Assembly: GCF_006439395.2 (NCBI RefSeq) | Contig: NZ_CP083950.1 | Location: 2,170,001-2,234,000 of the forward strand | Direction: 5' to 3' | DNA: 64,000 nucleotides | Source: Mesorhizobium sp. B4-1-4 | GTDB lineage: Bacteria; Pseudomonadota; Alphaproteobacteria; Rhizobiales; Rhizobiaceae | Part shown: positions 38,284 to 47,679 of the stretch, piece by piece | Numbering within the stretch: position 1 is the first letter of the stretch | How the letters are laid out: every line of letters begins with the position of its first letter | Notes under the pieces: generated by a model | What the model was told of the DNA's origin: nothing | Databases searched by the model: none | What the model saw: only the letters and a program-made list of their open reading frames with translations | Made by a program: the position numbers and the translations under genes

Positions 38284-39561
38284 ATGAACGAGCGACTCCT
38301 CGAGGCAATCGACATCAGGCGCGACGAGATGGTGGCGCTGACCGGCGACCTGATCCGTTTTCCGACCATCAATCCACCGGGCGAAGCCTACCGGCCTTGC
38401 GCCGAATATATCGGCGCGCGGCTGAAGAAGCGCGGCTTCGAAACCGAGTTCATCCGCGCCGAAGGCACGCCTGGCGACACCGATCGCTACCCGCGCGTCA
38501 ATGTCGTGGCCCGTTTCGACGGAAGATCACCCGGCGCCTGCGTCCACTTCAATTCGCATATCGACGTGGTCGAGGCCGGCGACGGCTGGACCGTCGATCC
38601 CTTTGCCGGCATCGTCAGGGACGGCAAGGTCTACGGCCGCGGCGCCTGCGACATGAAGGGTGGCCTGGCCGCCTCCATCATCGCCGTCGAAGCCTTCATG
38701 GAAGTCTTCCCCGATTTTCCCGGCGCCATCGAAATATCGGGCACGGTCGACGAGGAATCCGGTGGCTTCGGCGGCGTCGCCCATCTGGCCAGGCTCGGTT
38801 ATTTCTCGAAACCCAGGGTCGACCACGTCATCATCCCTGAGCCATTGAACAAGGACCGCATCTGCCTTGGCCATCGCGGCGTCTGGTGGGCGGAGATCGA
38901 GACCAAGGGTGAGATCGCCCACGGCTCGATGCCCTTCCTCGGCGACAATGCGGTACGCCATATGGGCGCCGTGCTGCAGGCCTTCGAAGACGAACTGTTC
39001 CCGGCTCTCGACCGCAAGATGACGCGCATGCCCGTTGTGCCTGAAGGTGCCAGGCGCTCGACCATGAACATCAACTCCATCCATGGCGGCCAGACCGAGG
39101 ATTTCCGGCCCGGCCTGCCCTCGCCCAACGTGCCCGATTCCTGCCGGCTGACCATCGACCGCCGCTTCCTGCTCGAAGAGGATCTCGCCACGGTCAAGGG
39201 CGAAGTGACTGATATTCTCGACAGGCTGAAGCGCGAACGCAAAAAGTTCGACTACGAGATCCGCGACCTGATGGAAGTGTTGCCGCTGATGACCGAGCGT
39301 GACGCGCCGGTGGTCAAGGCGGTGGCGCAAGGCATTCATGCGATCTTCGACCGCGAGCCCGATTACGTCATCTCGCCCGGCACCTACGACCAGAAGCACG
39401 TTGCGCGGATCGGCCACATCTACGACTGCATCGCCTATGGGCCGGGCATTCTCGACCTGGCACACCGGCCGGACGAGTGGGTCGGCATATCGGACATGGT
39501 GGAATCGGCCAAGGTAATGGCGATCGGCCTCAACGTGCTGCTGCGCGGCACGGCTGCATGA
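38284..39561 (+). CDS. M20 family metallopeptidase (ArgE/DapE-like)
   Basis: A 425-residue cytoplasmic amidohydrolase. The metal-binding motifs are HFNSHIDVVEAGDGW, YGRGACDMKGGLAA and VDEESGGFGG; GTYDQKHVARIG lies near the C-terminus. M20 members deacylate N-acyl amino acids or cut dipeptides. The placement just ahead of a peptide-type ABC operon (124 nt to the binding protein) suggests it processes an imported N-acyl amino acid or peptide. ATG 38284 begins the conserved domain; a longer upstream reading adds only Arg-rich sequence. Confidence 0.86.
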   Translation: MNERLLEAIDIRRDEMVALTGDLIRFPTINPPGEAYRPCAEYIGARLKKRGFETEFIRAEGTPGDTDRYPRVNVVARFDGRSPGACVHFNSHIDVVEAGDGWTVDPFAGIVRDGKVYGRGACDMKGGLAASIIAVEAFMEVFPDFPGAIEISGTVDEESGGFGGVAHLARLGYFSKPRVDHVIIPEPLNKDRICLGHRGVWWAEIETKGEIAHGSMPFLGDNAVRHMGAVLQAFEDELFPALDRKMTRMPVVPEGARRSTMNINSIHGGQTEDFRPGLPSPNVPDSCRLTIDRRFLLEEDLATVKGEVTDILDRLKRERKKFDYEIRDLMEVLPLMTERDAPVVKAVAQGIHAIFDREPDYVISPGTYDQKHVARIGHIYDCIAYGPGILDLAHRPDEWVGISDMVESAKVMAIGLNVLLRGTAA

Positions 39562-39685
39562 TTAGGCCGCGGCGCAAAAACATTTCACTTCGCGTGACGC
39601 GACAGCACGAAACGCAATTTACTCCCGCGCGAAATCACGCTTCTATCCGCCGGCTTGAGCATCTGAGCACATGGGGAGTTCAGCG

Positions 39686-41164
39686 ATGAAACTGTGGAAG
39701 ACCCTACTGGCCGCTGCCGTGCTGGCGTTCGCAACCGCCACGTCGGCGTTTGCCGCCCGGACCGATCTGGTCATCGGCATTCCGCTTGAGCCTCCGCATC
39801 TCGATCCGACGGCGGGAGCGGCCGCGGCCATCAGGGAAGTCACATACGCCAACGTCTTCGAGGGCCTCACCCGCATCGGCCCGAACAGCGAAGTTCTGCC
39901 CGATCTGGCCGAGAGCTGGACCGTTTCAGACGACGGCAAGGTCTACACTTTCAAGCTGCATACCGGCGTGAAATTCCACGACGGCACCGATTTCAGTGCC
40001 GATGACGTGAAGTTTTCGCTCGACCGTGCCCGCGCGGAAAACTCCATCAACGCGCAGAAGCAGCTCTTTGCTGCCATCGACAAGGTCGAAGTGGTCGATC
40101 CCGCCACCGTGAAGGTCACGCTTACCCACCCGCAGGGCTCGTTCCTCTACAATATGGGCTGGGGCGACGCGGTGATCGTTTCGCCGAAATCCGCCGACAC
40201 CAACAAGGAAAAGCCGATCGGCACCGGGCCCTTCAAATTCGAGAGCTGGGCCAAGGGTTCATCGATCACCCTCGTGAAATCGGACCATTACTGGGGCGCC
40301 CCTGTTTTCCTCGAAAAGGCCGAATTCCGCATCGTTCCCGATGCCGCCGCCGCGGTGCCGGCGCTGCTTTCCGGCGACATACAGGCTTTCCCCTTCTTCG
40401 ACCCCGACAGCGTTTCTCAGGTCAAGGACGATCCGCGCTTCAAGGTCGTGGTCGGCGCGACCGAAGGCGAGACCATCCTGTCCATCAACAACAAGAAGCC
40501 ACCCTTCGACAAGCTGCAGGTGAGGCAGGCGATCTCCTACGCGCTTGACCGCAAGGCGATCATCGACGGCGCCTCGGCCGGGCTCGGTCTGCCGATCGGC
40601 TCGCATATGTCGCCGGCCAACAAATATTATGTCGACCTCACCGGTCTCTATCCGCACAATGTCAACAAGGCCAAGGAACTCTTGAAGGAGGCCGGGCTGG
40701 AGAACGGCTTCAAGGCCACATTGAAACTGCCGCCACCCTCCTATGCGCGGCTCGGCGGCGAGATCATCGCTTCGGAACTTCGCGACGTCGGCATCAATCT
40801 CGAGATCATTCCGGTCGAATGGGCGCAGTGGCTGGATCAGGTGTTCACCAAGAAAGACTACGACCTGACCATCGTCTCCCACACCGAGCCGAACGACATC
40901 GGCATCTATTCGCGCAAGGACTACTACTTCAATTACGACAACCCGACCTTCGACAAGATCATCGCCGATCTGGATCTGACCTCGGACGAGGCCAAGCGCA
41001 AGGAACTGTATGCCGAAGCGCAAAAGATCCTTGCCGACGATGCCGTGGTCGGCTTCCTCTACGAATTGCCCAAGGTCGGGGTCTGGGACGCCAAGCTGCA
41101 AGGGTTGTGGGAAAACGCGCCGATCCCTGCCAACGACCTGACCAAGGTGAAATGGAGCGAGTGA
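39686..41164 (+). CDS. ABC transporter substrate-binding protein, family 5 (peptide/nickel type)
   Basis: A 492-residue periplasmic binding protein. The signal peptide (KLWKTLLAAAVLAFATATSA, cleavage around AFA-A) is followed by LVIGIPLEPPHLDPTAGAA, the SBP family 5 start, and LAESWTVSDDGKVYTFKL. GGGGAG stands 7 nt before the ATG at 39686. It would deliver an oligopeptide or similar ligand to the permeases encoded next. The 261-nt gap to the first permease is filled by a RIME-like repeat, which separates it from the rest of its operon. Confidence 0.9.
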   Translation: MKLWKTLLAAAVLAFATATSAFAARTDLVIGIPLEPPHLDPTAGAAAAIREVTYANVFEGLTRIGPNSEVLPDLAESWTVSDDGKVYTFKLHTGVKFHDGTDFSADDVKFSLDRARAENSINAQKQLFAAIDKVEVVDPATVKVTLTHPQGSFLYNMGWGDAVIVSPKSADTNKEKPIGTGPFKFESWAKGSSITLVKSDHYWGAPVFLEKAEFRIVPDAAAAVPALLSGDIQAFPFFDPDSVSQVKDDPRFKVVVGATEGETILSINNKKPPFDKLQVRQAISYALDRKAIIDGASAGLGLPIGSHMSPANKYYVDLTGLYPHNVNKAKELLKEAGLENGFKATLKLPPPSYARLGGEIIASELRDVGINLEIIPVEWAQWLDQVFTKKDYDLTIVSHTEPNDIGIYSRKDYYFNYDNPTFDKIIADLDLTSDEAKRKELYAEAQKILADDAVVGFLYELPKVGVWDAKLQGLWENAPIPANDLTKVKWSE

Positions 41165-41178
41165 GGCTCGCACAACGG

Positions 41179-41406
41179 TTCGTCATCCTAGGGCGGAGCA
41201 GATAGCGCAGCGAACTGCGTAAACCCTAGGATCCATTCCGCGACTTATGAGCGATGCTGCCACGCAGAACCTGGGGGAACGTGAGTTGGAGACAGAAAGA
41301 GGCAACGCTGGTTTTGGACCGCCGCGCTCTTCGACTTCTGTCACGGCATGGATCCTGGGGTCTTCGCGACGTCGCTTCGCTCCTGCTTCGCCCCAGGATG
41401 ACGAAG
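41179..41406. repeat. Long imperfect palindromic intergenic element, RIME-like (copy 2)
   Basis: It begins TTCGTCATCCTAGGGCGGAG and ends with the inverse TTCGCCCCAGGATGACGAAG. Inner blocks CCTAGGATCCATTCCG and CACGGCATGGATCCTGGGG mirror each other. The design and ends match copy 1 at 19750-19958, and the centre differs. It lies between the binding protein gene and the permease genes of one ABC operon and could lower or decouple downstream expression. Confidence 0.65.
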
Positions 41407-41425
41407 TTGCGCTTCCCCACCTCCC

Positions 41426-42373
41426 ATGACCGCCTACCTTCTCAAGCGCCTCGCAATAGCCATCGCCACGCTGGTGCTGGCTTCCATCGTGGTGTTCGCC
41501 GTGCTGGAAGTCCTCCCCGGCGATCCGGCGCGGCTGATGCTGGGCATGAACGCCAGCGCCGGCCAGGTGGAGCTGTTGCGCAACCAGATGGGTCTCGACG
41601 CGCCGCTTGCCTGGCGTTACCTGCACTGGGCCGGCGGCCTGCTCAGCCTCGATTTCGGCCGATCCTACACCTATTCGGTGCCGGTCATCGATCTCGTGCG
41701 TGAACGGCTTGCCGTATCGCTGCCGCTGGCGCTGATCGCGCTGGCGCTCTCCACCATCATCGCCATTCCGGTCGGGCTGTTTTCCGCCAGCCGGCGTGGA
41801 CGGGTCGGCGACACGGTGGCGATGGGCGCGGCGCAGCTTGGCGTGGCCGTGCCCAATTTCTGGTTCGCACTGATGCTGATCTATGTCTTCGCCGTCTGGC
41901 TGCACCTGGTGCCGGCCGGCGGTTTTCCAGGCTGGGCCGCCGGCGCCTGGCCGGCGCTGAAATCGCTGCTGTTACCGGCGGTGGCGCTTGCTTTGCCGCA
42001 AGCCGCCATCCTGGCGCGCGTCACCCGCTCGGCGCTGATCGAGGTGCTGAACGAGGACTATATCCGCACCGCCCGCGCCAAGGGCCTGCCCTACCGCGCC
42101 GTGTTGTGGCGGCACGCGCTGCGTAACGCCATGATCCCGGTGCTGACCATCCTTGGCCTGCAATTCGCCTTCCTGCTCGCCGGCACCATCATCATCGAGA
42201 ATGTCTTCTACCTACCCGGGCTCGGCCGACTGGTATTCCAGGCGATCACCCAGCGCGACCTGATCGTCGTCGAAAGCGTCGTCATGCTGCTGGTCGCCGC
42301 CGTCATTGCCGTCAACCTCGTCGTCGACCTTTCCTATGCGGTGGTCGATCCCCGCCTGAGGACCCGGCAATGA
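41426..42373 (+). CDS. ABC transporter permease (DppB-type)
   Basis: A 315-residue inner membrane permease with about six segments. The N-terminus YLLKRLAIAIATLVLASIVV and EVLPGDPARLMLGMNASAGQ is the classic DppB/OppB start. The EAA loop is EDYIRTARAKGLPYRAVLWR. It forms a heterodimer with the next gene's product. The stop overlaps the next start by ATGA (42370-42373), so the two permeases are translationally coupled. Confidence 0.92.
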   Translation: MTAYLLKRLAIAIATLVLASIVVFAVLEVLPGDPARLMLGMNASAGQVELLRNQMGLDAPLAWRYLHWAGGLLSLDFGRSYTYSVPVIDLVRERLAVSLPLALIALALSTIIAIPVGLFSASRRGRVGDTVAMGAAQLGVAVPNFWFALMLIYVFAVWLHLVPAGGFPGWAAGAWPALKSLLLPAVALALPQAAILARVTRSALIEVLNEDYIRTARAKGLPYRAVLWRHALRNAMIPVLTILGLQFAFLLAGTIIIENVFYLPGLGRLVFQAITQRDLIVVESVVMLLVAAVIAVNLVVDLSYAVVDPRLRTRQ

Positions 42374-43239
42374 CGCTGCGCATCGACATCCCCGAGGACA
42401 CGTTCAGCGGCATCCTGGCCAAGGCGTTCGGGAACACCGCTTTCGTCAGCGGCTTCGTCATCACCGCGCTGATACTGGCGATGGCCATCGTCTCCTATAT
42501 CTGGACGCCGTACGACGTGACGAAGCTGGTCATAGCGGACAAAACCCAAGGCCCCGCGCTGGCGCACTGGTTCGGCACCGACCATTTCGGCCGCGACATC
42601 CTGTCGATGATCATGGTCGGGGCGCGCAATTCGATTGCCGTGGCGCTGGTCGCGGTCGGCATCGGCATGGGTGTCGGCGTGCCGCTCGGCGCCTTTGCCG
42701 CGGCCCGCGGCGGCCTCGTCGACGAAGCGCTGATGCGCATCAACGATCTCGTCTTCGCCTTCCCGGCGCTGCTGTCGGCGATCATGATCACCGCCATCTT
42801 CGGGCCGGGCGCAGTCAACGCCATCATCGCCATCGGGATCTTCAATATCCCGGTCTTTGCCCGCGTTGCCCGCGCCGGCGCGCTGGCGATCTGGCCGCGC
42901 GAATTCATCCTTGCCGCGCGCGCCGCCGGCAAGAGCAGCACGCAGATCACTGTCGAACATGTCCTGCCCAACATCGCCACGCTGCTCCTGGTGCAAGGCA
43001 CCATCCAGTTCGCACTCGGAATCCTGGCCGAAGCGGGACTCTCCTATCTCGGCCTTGGCGCGCAGCCGCCAATGCCGAGTTGGGGCCGCATGCTGTTCGA
43101 TGCGCAGACGCGCATGGTGGCGGCGCCATGGATGGCGATCTTCCCCGGCATGGCGATCGTCATCACCGTGCTCGGCCTGAACCTTCTGGGCGACGGCATC
43201 GCCGACATCCTCGACCCCAAATCGCGGCGGCAGCGATGA
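42370..43239 (+). CDS. ABC transporter permease (DppC-type)
   Basis: A 289-residue permease with an N-terminal membrane segment (AFVSGFVITALILAMAIVSY) and the DppC family marker GTDHFGRDILSMIMVGARNS. The EAA loop is PREFILAARAAGKSSTQITV. It pairs with the DppB-type protein. Its stop codon overlaps the ATG of the ATPase gene (43236-43239), continuing the coupled operon. Confidence 0.92.
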   Translation: MTLRIDIPEDTFSGILAKAFGNTAFVSGFVITALILAMAIVSYIWTPYDVTKLVIADKTQGPALAHWFGTDHFGRDILSMIMVGARNSIAVALVAVGIGMGVGVPLGAFAAARGGLVDEALMRINDLVFAFPALLSAIMITAIFGPGAVNAIIAIGIFNIPVFARVARAGALAIWPREFILAARAAGKSSTQITVEHVLPNIATLLLVQGTIQFALGILAEAGLSYLGLGAQPPMPSWGRMLFDAQTRMVAAPWMAIFPGMAIVITVLGLNLLGDGIADILDPKSRRQR

Positions 43240-44858
43240 GCCTGCTTGAGATCGACAATCTGTCGCTGACCATCGGCGATACGCAAATCCTGAAGGACAT
43301 GGAGCTTTCCGTCGCGCCTGGCGAGGTGATGGGACTGGTCGGCGAATCCGGCTCCGGCAAATCGATGACCGCGCTGACAGTCATGCGGCTGCTCCCGCAC
43401 ACCGCACGTGCCACTGGGCGCGTCACATTCGACGGCATCGATATCCTCGCGGCGACCGAGGACCAGATGTGCGCGCTGCGCGGTGACGACATCGGCATGG
43501 TCTTTCAGGAGCCGATGACTGCCCTCAATCCGGTCAAGACCATCGGCGAACAGGTGGCCGAAGGCATACGCTGGCACACCAAAGCGACGCGCGCCGAAGC
43601 CGAGGAGCGGGCGCGAAAAATGCTCGACCGCGTCGGCCTTCCCTCGGCGAAATTCCCGCTGTCGCGCTATCCGCACGAACTGTCCGGCGGCCAGCGCCAG
43701 CGCGTCGTCATCGCCATTGCCTGCGCGCTGAAACCGAAACTGCTGATCGCCGACGAGCCGACGACGGCGCTCGATGTCGTGCTGCAGGCGCAGATCCTCG
43801 ATCTCTTGCGCGGTCTCGTTGCGGAGAGCCGCATGGGTCTGCTGCTGATCTCGCACGATCTCGCTGTGGTGACCGAGATGGCGGATCGCATCACCATCAT
43901 GCGCCGCGGCGAGGTGATGGAGGCCGGAGACACCGCGCGCACGCTGTCGGAACAGCTTCATTCCTATACGCGCCAGCTGGCGCAAGCCTCGATGCATGTA
44001 CCGGCACGCGCCAGGCCACACGGCGCCGGGCTGGGCCAACCCATGCTTCAGGTTGAAGGCGTGACCCGCGACTATCCCGGCCGGCGTACTTCGCTGTTTC
44101 GGCGCGCGCCTGATATCCGTGCCGTCGACGATGTCTCCCTGTCGATGGCGCCCGGCCAGTCGGTGGCGCTGGTCGGCCGCTCCGGCTGCGGCAAGTCGAC
44201 ACTCGCGCGCATGATCCTGGCGCTGGACCGGCCGAGTTCGGGCACGATCCGGTTTCGCGGCGAAACCATCACCGGCAAGAGCGAAGCCGAGCTGAAACCG
44301 GCCAGGCGCGACATGCAGGTTGTCTTCCAGGATCCCTATGGCTCCTTCGACCCGCGCCAGAAGGTCGAAAGACTGGTCGCCGAACCCTTGCATGTACTGG
44401 ACAAAAAACCGACGCGCGCCGAGCGCCGTGAGATGGTCGCGCATGCGCTGCACGAGGTCGGCCTGGACCAGCGCGACATGGACAAGTACCCGCATGAATT
44501 TTCCGGCGGTCAGCGCCAGCGCCTGTCGATCGCCCGCGCGATCATCACCCGTCCCAAGCTGGTCGTCGCCGACGAGCCGGTTTCGGCGCTCGATGTGTCG
44601 ATCCGTGCCCAGATCCTCGATTTGTTCGCCGGGCTCAACCAGAAACTCGGTATCGCCTACCTCTTCATCACCCACGACCTGACCGTCGCCCGCGCCATCA
44701 CGGACGAGGTGCTGGTCATGCATGACGGCAAGATCGTCGAGCGCGGCAAGACGAGCGAGGTGCTGGACCGCCCGCAGTCAGAAGCCGCGCGAGCCCTGGT
44801 CACCGCTGCACCGGACCTGCACCGAGCGATCGCGCGAAGAATGCAGGAACAGGGGTGA
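43236..44858 (+). CDS. Dipeptide-type ABC transporter ATP-binding protein, two fused ATPase domains
   Basis: A 540-residue fusion of DppD- and DppF-type ATPases. The first domain has Walker A GLVGESGSGKS and signature LSGGQRQRVV; the second, from about residue 270, has GRSGCGKST and FSGGQRQRLSIA. Both have Walker B Asp-Glu pairs (LLIADEPTTALD, VVADEPVSALD). It energises the peptide-type importer formed with the two permeases and the binding protein. ATG 43236 is fixed by the start of the first ATPase domain and the overlap with the permease stop. Single-chain double ATPases are common in rhizobial importers. Confidence 0.92.
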   Translation: MSLLEIDNLSLTIGDTQILKDMELSVAPGEVMGLVGESGSGKSMTALTVMRLLPHTARATGRVTFDGIDILAATEDQMCALRGDDIGMVFQEPMTALNPVKTIGEQVAEGIRWHTKATRAEAEERARKMLDRVGLPSAKFPLSRYPHELSGGQRQRVVIAIACALKPKLLIADEPTTALDVVLQAQILDLLRGLVAESRMGLLLISHDLAVVTEMADRITIMRRGEVMEAGDTARTLSEQLHSYTRQLAQASMHVPARARPHGAGLGQPMLQVEGVTRDYPGRRTSLFRRAPDIRAVDDVSLSMAPGQSVALVGRSGCGKSTLARMILALDRPSSGTIRFRGETITGKSEAELKPARRDMQVVFQDPYGSFDPRQKVERLVAEPLHVLDKKPTRAERREMVAHALHEVGLDQRDMDKYPHEFSGGQRQRLSIARAIITRPKLVVADEPVSALDVSIRAQILDLFAGLNQKLGIAYLFITHDLTVARAITDEVLVMHDGKIVERGKTSEVLDRPQSEAARALVTAAPDLHRAIARRMQEQG

Positions 44859-44873
44859 GCAAGCTGTTCGACC

Positions 44874-45305
44874 TTAGTCTTCCGGCTGCACCACATCGAC
44901 CGGGCTGATGTCGAGCAGGTCGAGCGTGCGGCGCAGCAGGCGCACCTCGGTCTCGGCCAGTTGCGAATCCGCCTTCGCGATCTCGGCCATGTGGCGGGCC
45001 AATTGCTTGCGTCGTTCGATGTCGAGATCGCGAAAAAGCGCGATCGCCTGCGAGCCATTGGTCTCGTAACCGAACTCATTGAGATATTCGATGACGTTGT
45101 CGATGCTGGTCTCGGGGATACCGAAAGCATCCTTGCAGATGCGCCGGAAGGCAATCATCTCGCTCTCGCTGACGGTGCCGTCCGCCAGGATCATGCGGAA
45201 CAACATCAACAGTTCCGCCGAGAGGACCGGGTCGTCCGCCACCTTGCGCACGCCAGGGTCGCCGTCGAAGATAGAGCGTATCTGGTCCATCAATGCGAAC
45301 GCCAT
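44874..45305 (-). CDS. TerB-like (tellurite resistance TerB) domain protein
   Basis: A 143-residue all-helical protein. LMLFRMILADGTVSESEMIA and MAEIAKADSQLAETEVRLLR are the acidic metal-binding helices of the TerB/DjlA N-terminal fold. ATG at 45305 is used since AAAGGGG precedes it; nine extra residues would come from an upstream start. No other ter genes are present, so a link to tellurite resistance is not implied. It converges on the ABC operon with only 15 nt between the stops. Confidence 0.82.
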   Translation of the reverse strand: MAFALMDQIRSIFDGDPGVRKVADDPVLSAELLMLFRMILADGTVSESEMIAFRRICKDAFGIPETSIDNVIEYLNEFGYETNGSQAIALFRDLDIERRKQLARHMAEIAKADSQLAETEVRLLRRTLDLLDISPVDVVQPED

Positions 45306-45417
45306 CAGAGCCCCTTTCCGATTCCACTTCAATAATTAGCGCGGAATCAGCCTTGCGCAAACGGGATCGTCGTGGTCGAACGCCTGATATCTCAGCGAAG
45401 TGCGCTTTCTCATCTCG

Positions 45418-46203
45418 ATGATCGACCTCAGCCTGCAGACTGTCGCCATGCTCGCTTTCGCCGCTTTTGCCGCGGGCTTTGTCGATTCGATCGCCGGCGG
45501 TGGCGGGCTGATCACCATCCCGGCACTGCTGCTTGCCGGTTTTTCACCGGTCGAGGCGCTTGGAACCAACAAGCTGCAAGGCATGTTCGGCTCCGGGTCG
45601 GCGACGATCCACTATGCCTCCAAGGGGCATGTCCACCTGCGCCGGCAATTGCCGCCGGCCCTGCTGGCGCTTGCCGGAAGCGCCGTCGGCGCCTTGCTGG
45701 CCACGATCGTTCCCGGCGACCTGTTGCGCGCCCTGCTGCCGCTGGTGCTGATCGCCATTGCGCTCTACTTCGCGCTCAAACCCAACATGAACGACGTCGA
45801 CCGGGCCGAGCGCCTGTCGCCCTTCCTGTTCGGACTGACCCTGGTGCCGGCAATCGGCTTTTATGATGGCCTGTTCGGGCCGGGCGCCGGTTCCTTCTAT
45901 ATGCTGGCCTTCGTCGCGCTTGCCGGCTACGGCGTGCTCAAGGCGACGGCGCATACCAAGCTGCTCAACTTCGCCTCCAACATCGGCGGCTTCATTGTCT
46001 TCGCCGCGGTCGGCGTCATCTCCTGGAAGATCGGCCTGATGATGGGCGTTGCCCAGTTCCTGGGTGCCCGCCTCGGCGCCAGCCTCGCCATGCGCATCGG
46101 CGCCAGATTGATCAAGCCGCTGCTGGTGATCGTGTGTGTGGCACTGGCGGCGAAACTGCTGGCCGACCCGGCCAACCCGCTGCGTGTCATGATCGGCGTT
46201 TGA
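45418..46203 (+). CDS. Sulfite exporter TauE/SafE family membrane protein
   Basis: A 261-residue membrane protein of about eight segments with the duplicated TauE motif: FVDSIAGGGGLITIPALLLA in the first half and GFYDGLFGPGAGSFYMLAFV in the second. Family members move sulfite, sulfoacetate or other small anions. ATG at 45418 is preferred to GTG at 45400 because it lies just before the first membrane segment; neither has a clear ribosome-binding site. No sulfur metabolism genes are adjacent. Confidence 0.87.
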   Translation: MIDLSLQTVAMLAFAAFAAGFVDSIAGGGGLITIPALLLAGFSPVEALGTNKLQGMFGSGSATIHYASKGHVHLRRQLPPALLALAGSAVGALLATIVPGDLLRALLPLVLIAIALYFALKPNMNDVDRAERLSPFLFGLTLVPAIGFYDGLFGPGAGSFYMLAFVALAGYGVLKATAHTKLLNFASNIGGFIVFAAVGVISWKIGLMMGVAQFLGARLGASLAMRIGARLIKPLLVIVCVALAAKLLADPANPLRVMIGV

Positions 46204-46255
46204 TAGACAGCCACTGTTCGAATAATGTTGGATTGGCCGGGCGGAAGGATGGCCA

Positions 46256-47086
46256 ATGCCAATCGAGATGCAGCGCCGAACGGAACAGGACCGCTCCATA
46301 TCTGGACGCTTCGAGATGCGCCGGCTTCTTCCCGATCCCGCGCTTGAGGGCGTTGTCACCGACATTTGCGGCTACCGCGAAACCGCTGCCGGCCATTTTT
46401 GCAATGTCGAATACGCCTCGCTGACCGTGCCGCTGGTCATCAGCTTCGCAGAGCCCTTCGCCATCGGCCTTGGCAAGGCGCCTGATGACAATGACCGCTT
46501 CGCCAGCTTCGCCGCCGGCCTCTTCGCCGGACCTGTGATGATCGAATCCTTCGGCGCCGCCTGCTGCGTCCAGATCAATTTCACGCCGCTTGGCGCGCGC
46601 CGCTTCTTTCGCCTGCCGATGAGCGAACTGACCGACAGCATGGTCGTGCTCGACGACGTGCTGGGCACCGAGGGCATGGCGCTGCGCGAACGGCTTGGCA
46701 ACGCGCCGAACTGGACGGCGCGTTTCGATCTTGCGGAAGCCTTCGTCACCGCCCGTCTTGCGAGCGCCGCCGAAACGCCGCCGGAGATCGCGTGGGCCTA
46801 TGACCGCATCGTCACATCGGGCGGCCGGACACGGATTGCATCGCTCGCCGAGAGACTGGGCTGGAGCCGCAAACATCTGGCCGGCAGCTTTTCCAACGCC
46901 ATCGGCATCGGCCCCAAGACGATGTCGCGCATCGTGCGCTTCAACCGCGCGCTCGGCCTGTCGCGGCAGCAAACCGCTGACTGGGCCGACATTGCCGCCG
47001 ATTGCGGCTATGCCGACCAGGCGCATCTGGTGCGCGAATTCCGTGAGCTGGCAGGCGAGACGCCGACGGCGCTTTCGGTCAGGTAA
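46256..47086 (+). CDS. AraC family transcriptional regulator
   Basis: A 276-residue regulator. The first two thirds form an unrecognised sensing domain that opens with LLPDPALEGVVTDICGYRET. The C-terminal double helix-turn-helix is RIASLAERLGWSRKHLAGSF with QTADWADIAADCGYADQAHL and VREFRELAGETPTAL. GGAAGGA stands before the ATG at 46256. It lies 71 nt ahead of a VOC-domain gene in the same direction, a very common pairing in rhizobia, and may regulate it. Confidence 0.87.
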   Translation: MPIEMQRRTEQDRSISGRFEMRRLLPDPALEGVVTDICGYRETAAGHFCNVEYASLTVPLVISFAEPFAIGLGKAPDDNDRFASFAAGLFAGPVMIESFGAACCVQINFTPLGARRFFRLPMSELTDSMVVLDDVLGTEGMALRERLGNAPNWTARFDLAEAFVTARLASAAETPPEIAWAYDRIVTSGGRTRIASLAERLGWSRKHLAGSFSNAIGIGPKTMSRIVRFNRALGLSRQQTADWADIAADCGYADQAHLVREFRELAGETPTALSVR

Positions 47087-47157
47087 CATTTCTTCAAGAC
47101 GCTGGAACGGCCTTCGCCCAGACTGGGTATCGACCAATCCAACCGAAGGAGATCGAC

Positions 47158-47577
47158 ATGAACAGCAGCACTGAAGCACCACGGCTCTACCCTGCCCTGC
47201 GCTATCGGAATGCCGCGAAAATGATCGACTGGCTGTGCGAAGCCTTTGGCTTCAGCGTCCGTGCCCGCTATGGCGAAGGCGATGTCGTTCATCATGCCGA
47301 ACTGGTGTTCGGCTCCTCCATGATCATGCTGGGCACGGTGCGTGATGACGACTACGGCAAGATGGTCGGGGAGCCAGGTTCGGGCGGCGGCAAGTCGATC
47401 TATATCGCCGTCGACGATGCCGATGCCGCCTACGCCAGGGCAAAGGAAGCCGGTGCCACGATCATCCAGGAACTGACCGACCGCGACTATGGCAGCCGTG
47501 AGTTCATCTGCCGCGACCCGGAAGGAAATGTCTGGTCCTTCGGCACCTATTGGCCGAAGACCGGCGAGAAGGCCTGA
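47158..47577 (+). CDS. VOC (glyoxalase/bleomycin resistance) superfamily protein
   Basis: A 139-residue single-domain vicinal oxygen chelate protein. It begins with the typical YPALRYRNAAKMIDWLCEAF and continues with HAELVFGSSMIMLGTV and FICRDPEGNVWSFGTYWP. Paired beta-alpha-beta modules are visible. Substrate unknown; such proteins range from glyoxalases to antibiotic binders and inactive relatives. AAGGAG lies 6 nt before the ATG. It follows the AraC-family gene. Confidence 0.85.
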   Translation: MNSSTEAPRLYPALRYRNAAKMIDWLCEAFGFSVRARYGEGDVVHHAELVFGSSMIMLGTVRDDDYGKMVGEPGSGGGKSIYIAVDDADAAYARAKEAGATIIQELTDRDYGSREFICRDPEGNVWSFGTYWPKTGEKA

Positions 47578-47609
47578 GCCAATAGCGCCATATGGCTGAC
47601 GACGCCCAG

Positions 47610-47644
47610 CTTCGTCATCCCTGCGCGAAGCAGGGCTGACGAAG
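47610..47644. terminator. Bidirectional hairpin between the VOC gene and cobQ
   Basis: CTTCGTCA plus CCCTGC pair with GCAGGG plus TGACGAAG around GCGAA, with one internal mismatch. It lies in the gap between two converging genes. The outer sequence CTTCGTCATCC also occurs at the ends of the RIME-like repeats, so it may be a minimal relative of that family. Confidence 0.5.
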
Positions 47645-47679
47645 CGATGGATGTTCCAGCAATCACCAGCGCCGGGAGA

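Noticed and set aside
44874..45305. Tellurite resistance locus
   Set aside because: A lone TerB-fold protein without terC, terD or terZ does not indicate tellurite resistance.
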